This document shows, one piece after another, positions 44,104 to 54,771 of a DNA stretch of 64,000 bases. Position 1 is the first letter of the stretch. The number at the start of each line of letters is the position of its first letter. The notes beneath the pieces were generated by a model. It was not told where the DNA came from. It was given only the letters and a program-made list of their open reading frames with translations, and ran no database searches. Position numbers and translations under genes: made by a program. This stretch comes from Aeromonas diversa CDC 2478-85 (GTDB taxonomy: Bacteria; Pseudomonadota; Gammaproteobacteria; Enterobacterales; Aeromonadaceae), in assembly GCF_000819805.1 (NCBI RefSeq), contig NZ_CDCE01000029.1, positions 522,901-586,900 on the forward strand, read 5' to 3'.

Positions 44104-44792
44104 AGCTTGGCGAGCATGGCCAGGATCACTTCGGCCGAGTGCTGGCCGGCCACCTCGATAAAGGCGTCAAAGGATTCCACCTGCTCCTTTCCGGCGATAT
44201 CGGACATGGCGCGTACCACCAGATAAGGGACGGCGAACTGCTGGCACACCTGGCCGATGGCGGCGCCTTCCATCTCGACGGCCAGCATCTGCGGGAAGTC
44301 GGCTCGCGCCTTGGCAATGGCCTCGGGTTTGCACATGAATTGATCGCCGGTGCAGATGAGACCCACCTTGGTCTTATGCTTGCCCTGCTCGCGGATGCAC
44401 TCTGCGGCCAGGTTCATCAGCTTCTCGTCACAGGGGAAGGCTGCCGGCTGCTGAGCCATCTGGCCCATCTCGTAACCAAAGGCGGTCACGTCCACGTCGT
44501 GGAAGCGCATTTCGCTGGCGATCACCACGTCGCCGATATGCAGATCCTGAGCAAAACCGCCGGCAGAGCCGGTGTTGATGACGCAGTCCGGGGCGAACTT
44601 CTCGATGAGCAGGGTCGTCGCCACGCTGGCGGCCACCTTGCCAATACCGGAGCGGGTGACTACTACGTCGCGACCGGCCAGCTTGCCGCTGTAGAACTCG
44701 CAGCCACCCACCTTCAGGGTCTCGAGCCCTTCCATCTGGCCGCGCAGCAGCGCGACTTCCTGCTCCATCGCCCCGATAATGCCTACTTTCAT
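44100..44792 (-). CDS. mtnN: 5'-methylthioadenosine/S-adenosylhomocysteine nucleosidase
   Basis: MtnN (Pfs) cleaves adenine from methylthioadenosine, S-adenosylhomocysteine and 5'-deoxyadenosine, feeding methionine salvage and autoinducer-2 production. The ATG at 44792 has GAGG 6 bases upstream and gives 230 residues starting [13 protein letters not shown], the family start. [21 protein letters not shown] (ribose-binding Glu) and VRAMSDIAG (catalytic Asp) are present. It is the first gene of an operon that continues into cbiB-btuF-rhodanese. Confidence 0.96.
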   Translation of the reverse strand: MKVGIIGAMEQEVALLRGQMEGLETLKVGGCEFYSGKLAGRDVVVTRSGIGKVAASVATTLLIEKFAPDCVINTGSAGGFAQDLHIGDVVIASEMRFHDVDVTAFGYEMGQMAQQPAAFPCDEKLMNLAAECIREQGKHKTKVGLICTGDQFMCKPEAIAKARADFPQMLAVEMEGAAIGQVCQQFAVPYLVVRAMSDIAGKEQVESFDAFIEVAGQHSAEVILAMLAKL

Positions 44793-44987
44793 CGTCAACC
44801 TCGTCGTCATGGCCATGTGGCCGGAAAAGATGGGCCGATGATAGCAAAAGTTGTCGCACTCGCCGAGCGCCCCCCATCTGGGTGGACGCCACCCAAATGG
44901 GGGAGCGGCAGCCGGCATCGGATCGTTTAGGGTGAAACTGCCCTCGAGGCACCCATTGGAAGTACACAATCACAAGGATGATGACAG

Positions 44988-46016
44988 ATGAAAGCAACAC
45001 CGATAGCCCTGCTGTTGGCAGGGATCCTCGCCTCTCCGCTTTGCGCCGCCGCTCTGGACGCCCGCCTTTCGCTGGTCGATGGCAGTGAGAATGTGAAAGT
45101 CGCCCTGACCCTGACCAACTCAGGGGACAAGCCGATCAAACTGCTCAAGTGGCAGCTGCCCGGTAGCGATGATGCCCCCCTGTTTCAAGTGACCCGTGAC
45201 GGCCAACCTGTGGCGTATCAAGGTGCCCTCATCAAGCGCGGTGCGCCGGTGGATAAGGACTTCATCCGCCTCGCCGCCGGTGAGAGCATCACCAAGGCTG
45301 TCGAGGTTTCCGGCCTCTACGACATGAGTCAGCAGGGGCAGTACAGCATCAGCTATCGTCTGCCGGTCGAGCCCAAGGTGGGCAAGGCCAAGCGCGCCGC
45401 GGTGCAGGAGAGCTCCAATGCGGTCACGCTCTGGGTCGACGGGGTGAGCGATGAGCGAGTGATGGCCAAGGCGATGGTTGACGAGCCTCAGGCGGTGAGT
45501 GGTTCGGTCGCTTTCTCCGGTCGTTGCAGCAACACCCAGAAGAGCCAGATCCTGACGGCACTCGACTCTGCCGGCGCCATTACCACTGACTCGCGCAATT
45601 ATCTGGCGGTCGACAAGCCTGCCGGGCAGCGTTATCGCTCCTGGTTCGGTGCCTATGACTCGGCTCGCTGGAGCACGGTTCGTACCCATTTCTCCAAGAT
45701 CCAGGATGCCATTGACAGCAAGCCGCTCACCTTCGACTGCGGCTGCAAGCAGAGCTATTTCGCTTACGTCTATCCGGATCAGCCCTACAAGGTTTACCTG
45801 TGCAAGGCGTTCTGGAGCGCTCCGAACACAGGTACCGATTCGCGCGCCGGCACCATAGTGCATGAGCTCAGCCACTTCACGATCGTGGCGGGGACCGACG
45901 ACCTTGGGTACGGCCAGAGCAATGCACGCAACCTGGCGAGCAGCGATCCGGTCAAGGCACTTAACAACGCCGACAGTCACGAGTACTTTGCCGAAAATAC
46001 CCCGTTCGAGAATTGA
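44988..46016 (+). CDS. eprA1: M35 deuterolysin-type extracellular metalloprotease (EprA1-like)
   Basis: This secreted aspzincin has 342 residues: signal peptide (to about 21, ASPLCA-A), a propeptide of about 145 residues with an immunoglobulin-like look, and a mature domain of about 175 residues (about 19 kDa) beginning near SGSVAFSGRCSN. Zinc ligands are His292 and His296 with catalytic Glu293 in VHELSH, and Asp305 in GTDDLGYG (the aspzincin GTxDxxYG motif). Cysteines FDCGCK and YLCK support disulfides. The 19-kDa metalloprotease EprA1 of Aeromonas has this architecture and contributes to virulence. A propeptide-like gene follows immediately. Confidence 0.9.
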   Translation: MKATPIALLLAGILASPLCAAALDARLSLVDGSENVKVALTLTNSGDKPIKLLKWQLPGSDDAPLFQVTRDGQPVAYQGALIKRGAPVDKDFIRLAAGESITKAVEVSGLYDMSQQGQYSISYRLPVEPKVGKAKRAAVQESSNAVTLWVDGVSDERVMAKAMVDEPQAVSGSVAFSGRCSNTQKSQILTALDSAGAITTDSRNYLAVDKPAGQRYRSWFGAYDSARWSTVRTHFSKIQDAIDSKPLTFDCGCKQSYFAYVYPDQPYKVYLCKAFWSAPNTGTDSRAGTIVHELSHFTIVAGTDDLGYGQSNARNLASSDPVKALNNADSHEYFAENTPFEN

Positions 46017-46031
46017 GACCGGGTTGACATC

Positions 46032-46049
46032 AGGGGGCTGCGGCCCCCT
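46032..46049 (+). promoter_or_regulatory. Hairpin between eprA1 and eprJ
   Basis: A 7-bp stem AGGGGGC/GCCCCCT with a TGCG loop is followed by TTA only, with no U-tract. It is more likely an mRNA stabiliser or partial attenuator than a full terminator, leaving the next gene at lower expression. Confidence 0.5.
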
Positions 46050-46078
46050 TACTGATGGCGGATATGGAGGAGAGAGAG

Positions 46079-46492
46079 ATGATGAGCCTGTTGCTGGTGG
46101 CCCTGCACTGCGAGCTGGCCGCCCCCCCCAAGAGCCGAGTGACCGATCCCTTACCCCTCACCATGACCCTCAGCAACCGCGGGGATAAACCCCTGTCTGT
46201 GTTGACCTGGTTCACTCCCTTCGAGGGGTGGTTTGGGGATGCCATCTTGCTGACCCGGGATGGCGAGCCGGTTCTTTACAGAGGACCGTTGGCCAAACGC
46301 GGTGAGCCCGGCGCCGATGAGCTGCTGACCCTGGCCCCCGGCCAGAGCGAACAGGCCAGCGCCGAACTGGGCCTGGTTTATGACATCAAGAAGCCCGGTC
46401 ATTACCGGTTGACCTACCGGTTCCCCCTTGTGGCTGGTGAGTGGCTGCTCCCCGATTGTCCCCCGCTCGAGTTTGTGCGTCTGGCGAACTAG
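46079..46492 (+). CDS. eprJ: Stand-alone propeptide-like protein, probable EprA1 inhibitor (EprJ-like)
   Basis: GGAGG lies 8 bases before ATG 46079, giving 137 residues. The sequence aligns with the propeptide of the preceding protease and not with its catalytic domain. Matching parts are LTMTLSNRGDKPLSVLTWF against LTLTNSGDKPIKLLKW, VLYRGPLAKRGEP against VAYQGALIKRGAP, and GLVYDIKKPGHYRLTYRFPL against GLYDMSQQGQYSISYRLPV. There is no proper signal peptide; the homology starts about 9 residues in. A cytoplasmic or cell-associated inhibitor or chaperone that guards against premature protease activity is inferred. This agrees with the EprJ inhibitor proposed for Aeromonas. Confidence 0.8.
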   Translation: MMSLLLVALHCELAAPPKSRVTDPLPLTMTLSNRGDKPLSVLTWFTPFEGWFGDAILLTRDGEPVLYRGPLAKRGEPGADELLTLAPGQSEQASAELGLVYDIKKPGHYRLTYRFPLVAGEWLLPDCPPLEFVRLAN

Positions 46493-46655
46493 CCGGCTCT
46501 GCTATCTGATAGAGGTGCTCGGCGCAGGCGCTCTGACAACCACAGGGGCGTTCGCCTTTATGGCGCCGGGCGAGATAGTGCTGGCGTCCCCACAGGATCA
46601 AGATCAGTGCGCCGAAGAGGGTGAGGGTGGCCGCCAAGGCATAAAGCAGCATCAT
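46386..46655 (-). CDS. Small Cys-rich membrane protein
   Basis: The 89-residue product has one N-terminal membrane helix (MMLLYALAATLTLFGALILI), a basic stretch (RRHKGER) and then a cysteine cluster PCGCQSAC facing the cytoplasm. Its ATG overlaps the stop of the upstream NifX-like gene (ATGA), and AGGGGG lies before it, so the two are coupled. The last 36 codons run antisense through the end of eprJ and may be an unconserved tail. The single helix plus Cys cluster resembles small metal- or Fe-S-handling membrane proteins. No specific family was recognised. Confidence 0.6.
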   Translation of the reverse strand: MMLLYALAATLTLFGALILILWGRQHYLARRHKGERPCGCQSACAEHLYQIAEPASSPDAQTRAGDNRGAATHQPQGGTGRSTGNDRAS

Positions 46656-47041
46656 GATTTCCCCCTGATGTGAGTCATGATGAAGGGCTGTCGAGTGTGT
46701 CCGTTATGCATAGGCTCTGCCCCCTTGTCAGAATCCGACCGGCCCCGAGCCGCCGTAGTGGCAGAGGGCACAGGGTGACCCGGTTGCCAGCCACGCTCGG
46801 CATACACCACATCAATACCGGCGGCGTTAAGGCGTGCCAGCATATGCTCACCAATCCGGCGCACCATCAGATGGGTCACGCCGCGCTGGCACAGCGCAGT
46901 CGGCAGCGGTCCCTGACACCCACCGCCCGGGGCATCCAGGTGACCCATCCGATGCCCCGACGCATCTTGCAGCAAGAAGCCGGGAGCGCGGGCAACATGA
47001 GCAATGAAGCGGTCGGCGTCGACGGGAATGGCGATAAGCAT
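46652..47041 (-). CDS. NifB/NifX-type dinitrogenase iron-molybdenum cofactor-like protein
   Basis: The ATG at 47041 has GGAG 7 bases upstream and gives 129 residues that start LIAIPVDADRFIAHVARAPGF, the RNase-H-like fold of the NifX/NafY/YedF-like cluster-carrier family. GGGCQGPLPTALCQRGVTHL (Cys in the loop) and LNAAGIDVVYAE complete the domain. The C-terminal 30 residues are polar with His and Met (EPMHNGHTRQ). Non-nif members are thought to carry Fe-S or Mo-Fe clusters. No nitrogenase genes are here. Expression is from a promoter flanked by a 20-bp inverted repeat. Confidence 0.82.
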   Translation of the reverse strand: MLIAIPVDADRFIAHVARAPGFLLQDASGHRMGHLDAPGGGCQGPLPTALCQRGVTHLMVRRIGEHMLARLNAAGIDVVYAERGWQPGHPVPSATTAARGRSDSDKGAEPMHNGHTRQPFIMTHIRGKS

Positions 47042-47050
47042 GGTACATCT

Positions 47051-47107
47051 CCATTTATTTGCATATGCCATTTATACGCTCTGTATGTGGCATATGCAAA
47101 TAAATGG
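47051..47107 (-). promoter_or_regulatory. Promoter of the NifX-like operon inside a 20-bp perfect inverted repeat
   Basis: The arms 47051-47070 and 47088-47107 are exact inverted copies (20 bp), each holding the palindrome GCATATGC; the 17-base spacer is itself partly dyadic (ATAC...GTAT). On the minus strand TTGCAT, 17 bases and TATAAA form a strong promoter whose -35 lies in one arm; the -10 ends where the other arm begins. Two operator copies for one regulator are implied. The arm next to the gene touches the ribosome site. Confidence 0.75.
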
Positions 47108-47148
47108 GTTGTTCGATGAGCTGAAGGGGCTCTTGTCGGCGCCATAGA

Positions 47149-47176
47149 AAAAGGCCAGGCAATGGCCTGGCCTTTT
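47149..47176 (-). terminator. gltD terminator
   Basis: A perfect 12-bp stem AAAAGGCCAGGC/GCCTGGCCTTTT with a 4-base loop lies directly after gltD (minus strand) and gives a U-tract. Confidence 0.9.
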
Positions 47177-47188
47177 ACGCTCACTGGC

Positions 47189-48616
<1,428 letters not shown>

Positions 48617-48629
48617 TTACGTCGCCGCC

Positions 48630-51600
48630 TTACATGGCCTGAACACGGAGCTCTGCGCTCGACCGACTGGTATGACCCAGCAGCGACTTGACGTCGCTCG
48701 ACTTGGGTTTGACCAGGCGGAACTTGGGCACATAGGCGTCGAAATGGGCCAAGATCTCCTCGGCCCGCGTGCTGCCAGTTTCGTTGAGGTGGGCGGTGAT
48801 GATGCCGCGCAGGTGCTCCTGGTGGATGGCGAGATCGGCCACCTCCAGCAGCTCGACCAGCTCGGGATTGGTGCGCTTGGTAAAGCCGCCGTCCTCGTCG
48901 AGCACGTAGGCAAAGCCCCCTGTCATGCCCGCAGCGAAGTTGACGCCGGTCTGGCCGAGCACGGTGACGATGCCGCCGGTCATGTACTCACAACCGTTGT
49001 CGCCAATGCCCTCGACCACGGCCAGGGCGCCGGAGTTACGCACCGCGAAGCGCTCACCCGCGGTGCCGGCAGCATAGAGCTTGCCCCCGGTGGCGCCGTA
49101 GAGGCAGGTGTTGCCGATGATGGCCGCCTCATGGGATTTGAACGAGACGCCAACGTGAGGCTTGATCACCAGCTTGCCACCGGTCATCCCCTTACCCACG
49201 TAGTCGTTGGCATCGCCGGTGAGTATCATCTCGAGACCCCCTGCGTTCCACACCCCGAAGCTCTGACCCGCAGTGCCGTTGAAGTGTACCCGCACCGGAT
49301 CCGTGGCCATCCCCTGGTTGCCGTGGCGTTTGGCGATCTCGCCCGACAGGCGTGCCCCCACCGAGCGGTCGGTGTTGCGAATGTCGTAGCGGAACTCGCC
49401 GCGGGACTTGGTCTCGACCGCTGACAGCAGGTCTTCGACCATCTGCAAGTTGAGCGGGCCCTTGTCGAAGGTGTCGTTGGTCTGCTGGCAGAACAGGGCC
49501 GAGCCCGGCACGGCCACCGGTTTGGCCAGGATGCCGGAGAGATCCAGCTTGCCCTGACGGGCTGTGATGCCCGGCAGCACCTCGAGCAGATCGGTGCGGC
49601 CGATGAGGTCGGTCAGTTTGGCCACTCCGAGTCCGGCCATCAGCTCGCGGGTCTCCTCGGCGATGAAGCTGAAGTAGTTCATCACCATCTCGGGCAGGCC
49701 GATGAAGTGCTCGCGGCGCAGCTTCTCGTCCTGGGTGGCGACCCCGGTCGCGCAGTTGTTCAGGTGGCAGATCCGCAGGTATTTGCAACCGAGTGCCACC
49801 ATGGGGCCGGTGCCAAAGCCGAAGCTCTCGGCACCGAGGATGGCCGCCTTGACGATGTCGAGCCCGGTCTTGAGACCGCCGTCCACCTGCAGGCGCACCT
49901 TGTGGCGCAGCCCGTTGGCGACCAGGGCCTGCTGGGTTTCGGCCAGCCCCAGCTCCCAGGGGGAGCCGGCGTACTTGACCGAGGTGATGGGGCTGGCGCC
50001 GGTGCCGCCGTCATAGCCGGAGATGGTGATGAGATCCGCATAGGCCTTGGCCACGCCGCAGGCAATGGTGCCGACGCCGGGTTCGGAGACCAGCTTCACC
50101 GACACCAGGCAGCTCGGGTTGACCTGCTTGATGTCGAAGATGAGCTGGGCGAGATCCTCGATGGAGTAGATGTCGTGGTGCGGCGGCGGCGAGATAAGGG
50201 TGACCCCGGGTACCGAGTAGCGCAGTTGGGCTATTTGGGCGGTCACCTTGTCACCGGGCAGCTGGCCGCCCTCGCCGGGCTTGGCGCCCTGGGCCACTTT
50301 TATCTGCACCACGTCGGCGTTCATCAGGTAGTGAGGGGTGACGCCGAAGCGCCCCGAGGCCACCTGCTTGATGCGCGAGTTCTTCTCGGTGCCGAAGCGG
50401 CGCGGATCTTCGCCGCCTTCACCCGAATTGCTCTGACCGCCGAGGCGGTTCATGGCCACCGCCAGCGCCTCGTGGGCTTCCGGGCCGAGGGCGCCGATGG
50501 ACATGGCGGCGGAGTCGAAACGCTGGAACAGATCCTTGGCCGGCTCGACCTGATCGAGGGGCAGCGGGCTCTGGCCCTCTTTAAGTACCAGCAGGTCGCG
50601 CAGGGTGGCGACCGGGCGCTCGTTGACCAGACGCGCGTACGCCTTGTAATCGCGGTAGTTGCCGGAGCGCACCGCCTCCTGCAGGGTACGCACCACATCC
50701 GGGTTATAGGTGTGATACTCGCCGCCGTGAACGAATTTGAGCAGCCCCCCCTGCTTGAGGGGCTTTCTGGCTACCCAGGCGTGGCGCGACAGGTTGTGCA
50801 GATCCTGCTGGATATCGGCAAAGTCGGCCCCCTGAATGCGGCTCGATACGCCGCGGAAACAGAGCGAGACGATGGCATCGGAGAGGCCGATGGCTTCGAA
50901 CAGCTGGGAGCAACGATAGCTGGCCACCGTGCTGATCCCCATCTTGGACATCACCTTGTAGAGCCCCTTGTTGATGCCATTGCGGAAGTTCTGCATGGCC
51001 TGGCGCAGGCTCATCTTGAGGATGCCCTCATCGACCTGCTTGGCCAGGGTCTCGTAGGCGAGATAGGGATAGATGGCGGTGGCCCCAAAGCCCAGCAGCA
51101 CCGCAAAGTGGTGCGGATCGCGGGCGCTGGCGGTCTCGATCAATATGTTGGCGTCGCAGCGCAGGTTGTTGTCGACCAGGGTGCGTTGCACCGCGCCCAC
51201 CGCCATGGCGGCCGGGATCGGCAGGGTATCGGGGGTGATATCCCGGTCCGAGAGGATCACCAGCACTGTGCCTGCCTGGGCGGCTGTCTTGGCCTCCTCA
51301 CAGACGCGTACTATGGCGGCCTCGAGTCCCTCTTCGGGGCGGTAGTTGAGGCTGATCACCTGATGACGGTAGTGCTCACCCTCCAGAGCCAGCAGCTGGT
51401 GGAAGTCGGAGTAGAGCAGCACCGGCGACTGGAACAGCACCCGATGGGCGTGGCCGAAGGTCTCGTTAAAGACGTTCTGTTCGCGCCCGATGCAGGTGGC
51501 CAGCGACATGACGTGGTTTTCCCGCAGGGGATCGATAGGCGGGTTGGTTACCTGGGCGAACATCTGGCGGAAGTAATCGTAGAGGGTGCGCTGGGTGCCC

Positions 51601-53087
51601 GAGAGCACCGCCATGGGGGTGTCATCCCCCATGGAGCCCACCGCCTCCTGGCCGTTCTCGCCGAGCACGCGGATCACCTGCTCGAGCTCCTCGTTGGAGT
51701 AGCCAAACAGCTTCTGATAGGTCTTGAGGGTGTCGTCGTCCAGTTCACGCACGCCGGCCTTGCTGTCGTCCATCTGATCGAACGGGATCAGGCGCTTGCA
51801 GTGCTTGTCCATCCACTCCTTGTAGGTGTGGCGACTCTTGAGATCGTCATCGATCTCGAAGCTGGTCCACACCTTGCTGTTATAGGTGTCGACCACGAAC
51901 AGCTCACCCGGGCCGACGCGCCCCTTCTCCAGCACCTCGTCGGGGGTGTAGTCCCAGGTCCCCACCTCGGAGGCGAGGGTGATGAATTTATCCTTGGTCA
52001 CTACATAGCGGGCCGGACGCAGGCCGTTACGGTCCAGTGCACAGGCGGCGAAGCGACCATCGGTCATGACGATGCCGGCCGGGCCGTCCCAGGGCTCCAT
52101 GTGCATGGAGTTGAAGTCGTAGAAAGCGCGCAGGTCCTCGTCCATGTTGGGGTGCTTCTGCCACGCGGGCGGAATGAGCAGACGCATGGCGCGAAACAGA
52201 TCCATGCCGCCGGCGAGGAACAGATCCAGCATGTTGTCGAGGCTGGAGGAATCCGATCCCGTGGTGTTGACGAAGGGGGCCGCGTCTTGCAGATCCGGGA
52301 TGAGCGGGGTGGAGAACTTGTAGCCACGGGCCTTGGCCCACTGGCGGTTGCCGTTGATGGTGTTGATCTCGCCGTTGTGGGCGAGGTAGCGGAACGGCTG
52401 GGCCAGGGGCCAGCGCGGGCTGGTGTTGGTGGAGAAGCGCTGGTGGAAGACGCAGATGGCCGACTGCATACGGATGTCGCCGAGATCGAGGTAGAAGCGC
52501 GGCAGATCCACGGGCATACACAGGCCCTTGTAGACGGTGACCAGGTTGGAGAGGCTGACCACGTAGAAGTAGTCGTCCTGGACCCGTTTCTCGATACGGC
52601 GGCGCACGATATAGAGGCGGCGCTCGAGATCCTTCATCACCCAGCCTGGAGGGGCGTTGACGAAGACTTGCTCGATACTCGGCAACGAGGCCTTGGCGAT
52701 GGGGCCCAGCACGTTGGTATCGATAGGCACCTTGCGCCAACCGACCACGCTCAGGGTCTCTTTTTCGAGCTCTTCCTCGATGAGGGCTCGAGTTTGCTGC
52801 GCCAGCACCGGATCAGGATTCAGAAACAGCATCCCGACCGCGTATTTCCGACCCAGATGCCAGCCCTGCTCCTGCGCGATGGCGCGAAAGAAGCTATCGG
52901 GCTTTTGCAGCAACAGGCCGCAGCCATCGCCGGTCTTGCCATCGGCGGAGATCCCGCCTCTGTGCTGCATGCGAGCCAACGCTGACATCGCGAGACGGAC
53001 AAGCTTGTGGCTGGCTTCCCCTTCCATGTGGGCCATCAGGCCGAAGCCACAGTTATCCCGCTCCAGCTTTGGATCATATAGTGACAT
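48630..53087 (-). CDS. gltB: Glutamate synthase (NADPH) large subunit
   Basis: GltB converts glutamine plus 2-oxoglutarate to two glutamate. The ATG at 53087 has GGAG 8 bases upstream and gives 1485 residues, the family size. The short propeptide ends before Cys in ERDNCGFG, which becomes the N-terminal amidotransferase nucleophile. The FMN/synthase domain contains [11 protein letters not shown] and [22 protein letters not shown] carries the 3Fe-4S cluster ligands. The C-terminal GXGXG beta-helix domain ([24 protein letters not shown]) follows. The longer frame to 53264 reads through AT-rich leader DNA and is not coding. Confidence 0.96.
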   Translation of the reverse strand: MSLYDPKLERDNCGFGLMAHMEGEASHKLVRLAMSALARMQHRGGISADGKTGDGCGLLLQKPDSFFRAIAQEQGWHLGRKYAVGMLFLNPDPVLAQQTRALIEEELEKETLSVVGWRKVPIDTNVLGPIAKASLPSIEQVFVNAPPGWVMKDLERRLYIVRRRIEKRVQDDYFYVVSLSNLVTVYKGLCMPVDLPRFYLDLGDIRMQSAICVFHQRFSTNTSPRWPLAQPFRYLAHNGEINTINGNRQWAKARGYKFSTPLIPDLQDAAPFVNTTGSDSSSLDNMLDLFLAGGMDLFRAMRLLIPPAWQKHPNMDEDLRAFYDFNSMHMEPWDGPAGIVMTDGRFAACALDRNGLRPARYVVTKDKFITLASEVGTWDYTPDEVLEKGRVGPGELFVVDTYNSKVWTSFEIDDDLKSRHTYKEWMDKHCKRLIPFDQMDDSKAGVRELDDDTLKTYQKLFGYSNEELEQVIRVLGENGQEAVGSMGDDTPMAVLSGTQRTLYDYFRQMFAQVTNPPIDPLRENHVMSLATCIGREQNVFNETFGHAHRVLFQSPVLLYSDFHQLLALEGEHYRHQVISLNYRPEEGLEAAIVRVCEEAKTAAQAGTVLVILSDRDITPDTLPIPAAMAVGAVQRTLVDNNLRCDANILIETASARDPHHFAVLLGFGATAIYPYLAYETLAKQVDEGILKMSLRQAMQNFRNGINKGLYKVMSKMGISTVASYRCSQLFEAIGLSDAIVSLCFRGVSSRIQGADFADIQQDLHNLSRHAWVARKPLKQGGLLKFVHGGEYHTYNPDVVRTLQEAVRSGNYRDYKAYARLVNERPVATLRDLLVLKEGQSPLPLDQVEPAKDLFQRFDSAAMSIGALGPEAHEALAVAMNRLGGQSNSGEGGEDPRRFGTEKNSRIKQVASGRFGVTPHYLMNADVVQIKVAQGAKPGEGGQLPGDKVTAQIAQLRYSVPGVTLISPPPHHDIYSIEDLAQLIFDIKQVNPSCLVSVKLVSEPGVGTIACGVAKAYADLITISGYDGGTGASPITSVKYAGSPWELGLAETQQALVANGLRHKVRLQVDGGLKTGLDIVKAAILGAESFGFGTGPMVALGCKYLRICHLNNCATGVATQDEKLRREHFIGLPEMVMNYFSFIAEETRELMAGLGVAKLTDLIGRTDLLEVLPGITARQGKLDLSGILAKPVAVPGSALFCQQTNDTFDKGPLNLQMVEDLLSAVETKSRGEFRYDIRNTDRSVGARLSGEIAKRHGNQGMATDPVRVHFNGTAGQSFGVWNAGGLEMILTGDANDYVGKGMTGGKLVIKPHVGVSFKSHEAAIIGNTCLYGATGGKLYAAGTAGERFAVRNSGALAVVEGIGDNGCEYMTGGIVTVLGQTGVNFAAGMTGGFAYVLDEDGGFTKRTNPELVELLEVADLAIHQEHLRGIITAHLNETGSTRAEEILAHFDAYVPKFRLVKPKSSDVKSLLGHTSRSSAELRVQAM

Positions 53088-53699
53088 TGCATCTTCTCCC
53101 TTGCACGGCCTGGTTTCGCAAACTGCATAAAATGCGAATGGCTCTTGTGGTTCCGTCTGCCTGAGGTGGCGAACCTTCAAACTAAAGGGATTTTTGGGCA
53201 AGGTCAATTGAAGGGAGAGGGGGATTTTGCTTTTACATTCATATAACAAAATGCCGAGATTCATCGTTTAACCGGGGTTAAATTTCGGTTTGTTTTGTCT
53301 TTTAATGTATTTATGGCATTTAAATCTATTTTGATGTGTTTTCGACGCAGAGAGTAGGGTGAAGAGGTATTGTAGTAAAATTACAGAGTAATTCCGGCGC
53401 CTCGCGTCCTGGATCACACTTTGCTCTCGCAAGACTTGCCTAAATAAGAAACGCGAACATATGTTTAAAATTTAAATAAAACAGGTGGTTACAACCAATG
53501 GCGTGGTTCTCTTTAGAGGTCGAAAACGTCAAGGGAACTGTGCTGGTGTGATTTTTTATGCTTGTTTTTTGCTTCTAAATCTATCCCTGCGGGTCTTTGT
53601 CTATCTTGGCCGGGCGATGAATCGCCTCGGCTTGATCCAGCGCACATGTTGAACCCTGTCAATCGTTAGAATGCGCCCCTCACGCAGCGAGGAGGGGCG
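53088..53699. other. Long AT-rich spacer between gltB and yhcC
   Basis: This 612-base stretch is clearly richer in A/T than the flanking genes and has no credible gene. The part nearer gltB (53160-53500) must hold its promoter and control sites; long AT tracts such as TTTAAAATTTAAA (about 53464) suit Lrp or H-NS-type binding. The yhcC promoter should lie near 53640-53680 (TTAGAATGCG), but its -35 is weak. Confidence 0.5.
53267..53282. promoter_or_regulatory. Palindrome upstream of gltB
   Basis: TTTAACC-GG-GGTTAAA is a perfect 7-bp inverted repeat with a 2-base spacer, about 180 bases upstream of the gltB start. It could be a regulator site. It does not match ArgR, Lrp or NtrC consensus closely. 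Confidence 0.4.
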
Positions 53700-54644
53700 A
53701 TGGAATTACATCAACTGGTCAATACACTGGGGCAGGATCTCAAGCGTCGCTATGGGCAGAAGGTCCACAAGCTGACCCTGCACGGTTCGTTCACCTGCCC
53801 CAACCGAGACGGCACTCTGGGGCGTGGCGGCTGTACCTTCTGCAACGTGGCCTCTTTTGCCGATGAAGGGGCGCAGCATCTTTCCATCGTACAACAGCTG
53901 GCGGCTCGGCGTGACGAGGTGACTCGGGCCAGGCGCTACCTTGCCTACTTCCAGGCCTATACCAGCACCTATGCCGAGGTTGAGTATCTGCGCGCCATGT
54001 ACGAAGAGGCGCTGCAGGCGGCAGATATCGCCGGGTTGTGCGTGGGCACCCGGCCAGACTGCGTGCCGGATGCGGTGCTCGACCTGTTGGCCGGCTATCA
54101 GGAGCAGGGCTATGAGATCTGGCTCGAGCTGGGGTTGCAGAGCGCGAGCGACACGACCCTCAGACGGATCAACCGGGGTCATGACTTTGCCACCTACGTA
54201 GACACGGTTCGCCGTGCCCATGAACGCGGCATCAAGGTGTGTGCACACCTCATCGTCGGCTTACCGGGGGAGGTGGCCATGGACAGCTTGGTCACGCTGA
54301 AGCGGGTGGTGGAGCAGGGGGTGGCGGGCATCAAGCTGCACCCGCTGCACGTGGTGACCGGTAGCACGCTTGGTAAGGCATGGCTGGCGGGCAGGCTGAC
54401 GGTGCCGAGCCAGGAGGAGTATGTGGCGGCGGCGGTGGCCATGATCCGCCACACTCCGCCCGAAGTGGTCTATCACAGGGTGTCTGCCTCGGCCCGCAAG
54501 CCAACGCTGCTCGCGCCGGATTGGTGTGAAAATCGTTGGAGTGCCATGGCGGCCATCGCCGCAGCGCTGGGGCAGGAGGGGCCACAGGGCAGTGCCCTTG
54601 GACGACCTTTTGATCACGCAGTGGCCCGGTATGGGTTATTATAA
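53700..54644 (+). CDS. yhcC: YhcC family radical SAM protein (TIGR01212)
   Basis: The 314-residue radical SAM protein has the Fe-S cluster cysteines in the family spacing (HGSFTCPNRDGTLGRGGCTFC, split as C...C..C) and the Elp3-like core VGTRPDCVPDAVLDLL, ELGLQSASDTTLRRINRGHD and HLIVGLPGE. AGGAGG lies just before ATG 53700. The reaction is not established; the gene neighbours gltB in E. coli too, which supports the call. It lies upstream of the lap cluster, separated by 127 AT-rich bases. Confidence 0.92.
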   Translation: MELHQLVNTLGQDLKRRYGQKVHKLTLHGSFTCPNRDGTLGRGGCTFCNVASFADEGAQHLSIVQQLAARRDEVTRARRYLAYFQAYTSTYAEVEYLRAMYEEALQAADIAGLCVGTRPDCVPDAVLDLLAGYQEQGYEIWLELGLQSASDTTLRRINRGHDFATYVDTVRRAHERGIKVCAHLIVGLPGEVAMDSLVTLKRVVEQGVAGIKLHPLHVVTGSTLGKAWLAGRLTVPSQEEYVAAAVAMIRHTPPEVVYHRVSASARKPTLLAPDWCENRWSAMAAIAAALGQEGPQGSALGRPFDHAVARYGLL

Positions 54645-54771
54645 AATTTATTAAAAACACAGCCTTATAGATTGCGCCCTGTGCCGCCTGTTACACTGAC
54701 TCATTGAATCGAGTCTCTCCTCGGATCGGACGGTGGGGCGTGTCGGATTAAAAATAAATGACAGGTGATGC

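Noticed and set aside
49707..52985. 1092-codon frame antisense to gltB
   Set aside because: Shadow frame of gltB; composition is His/Gly/Val-rich noise with no ribosome site or motif.
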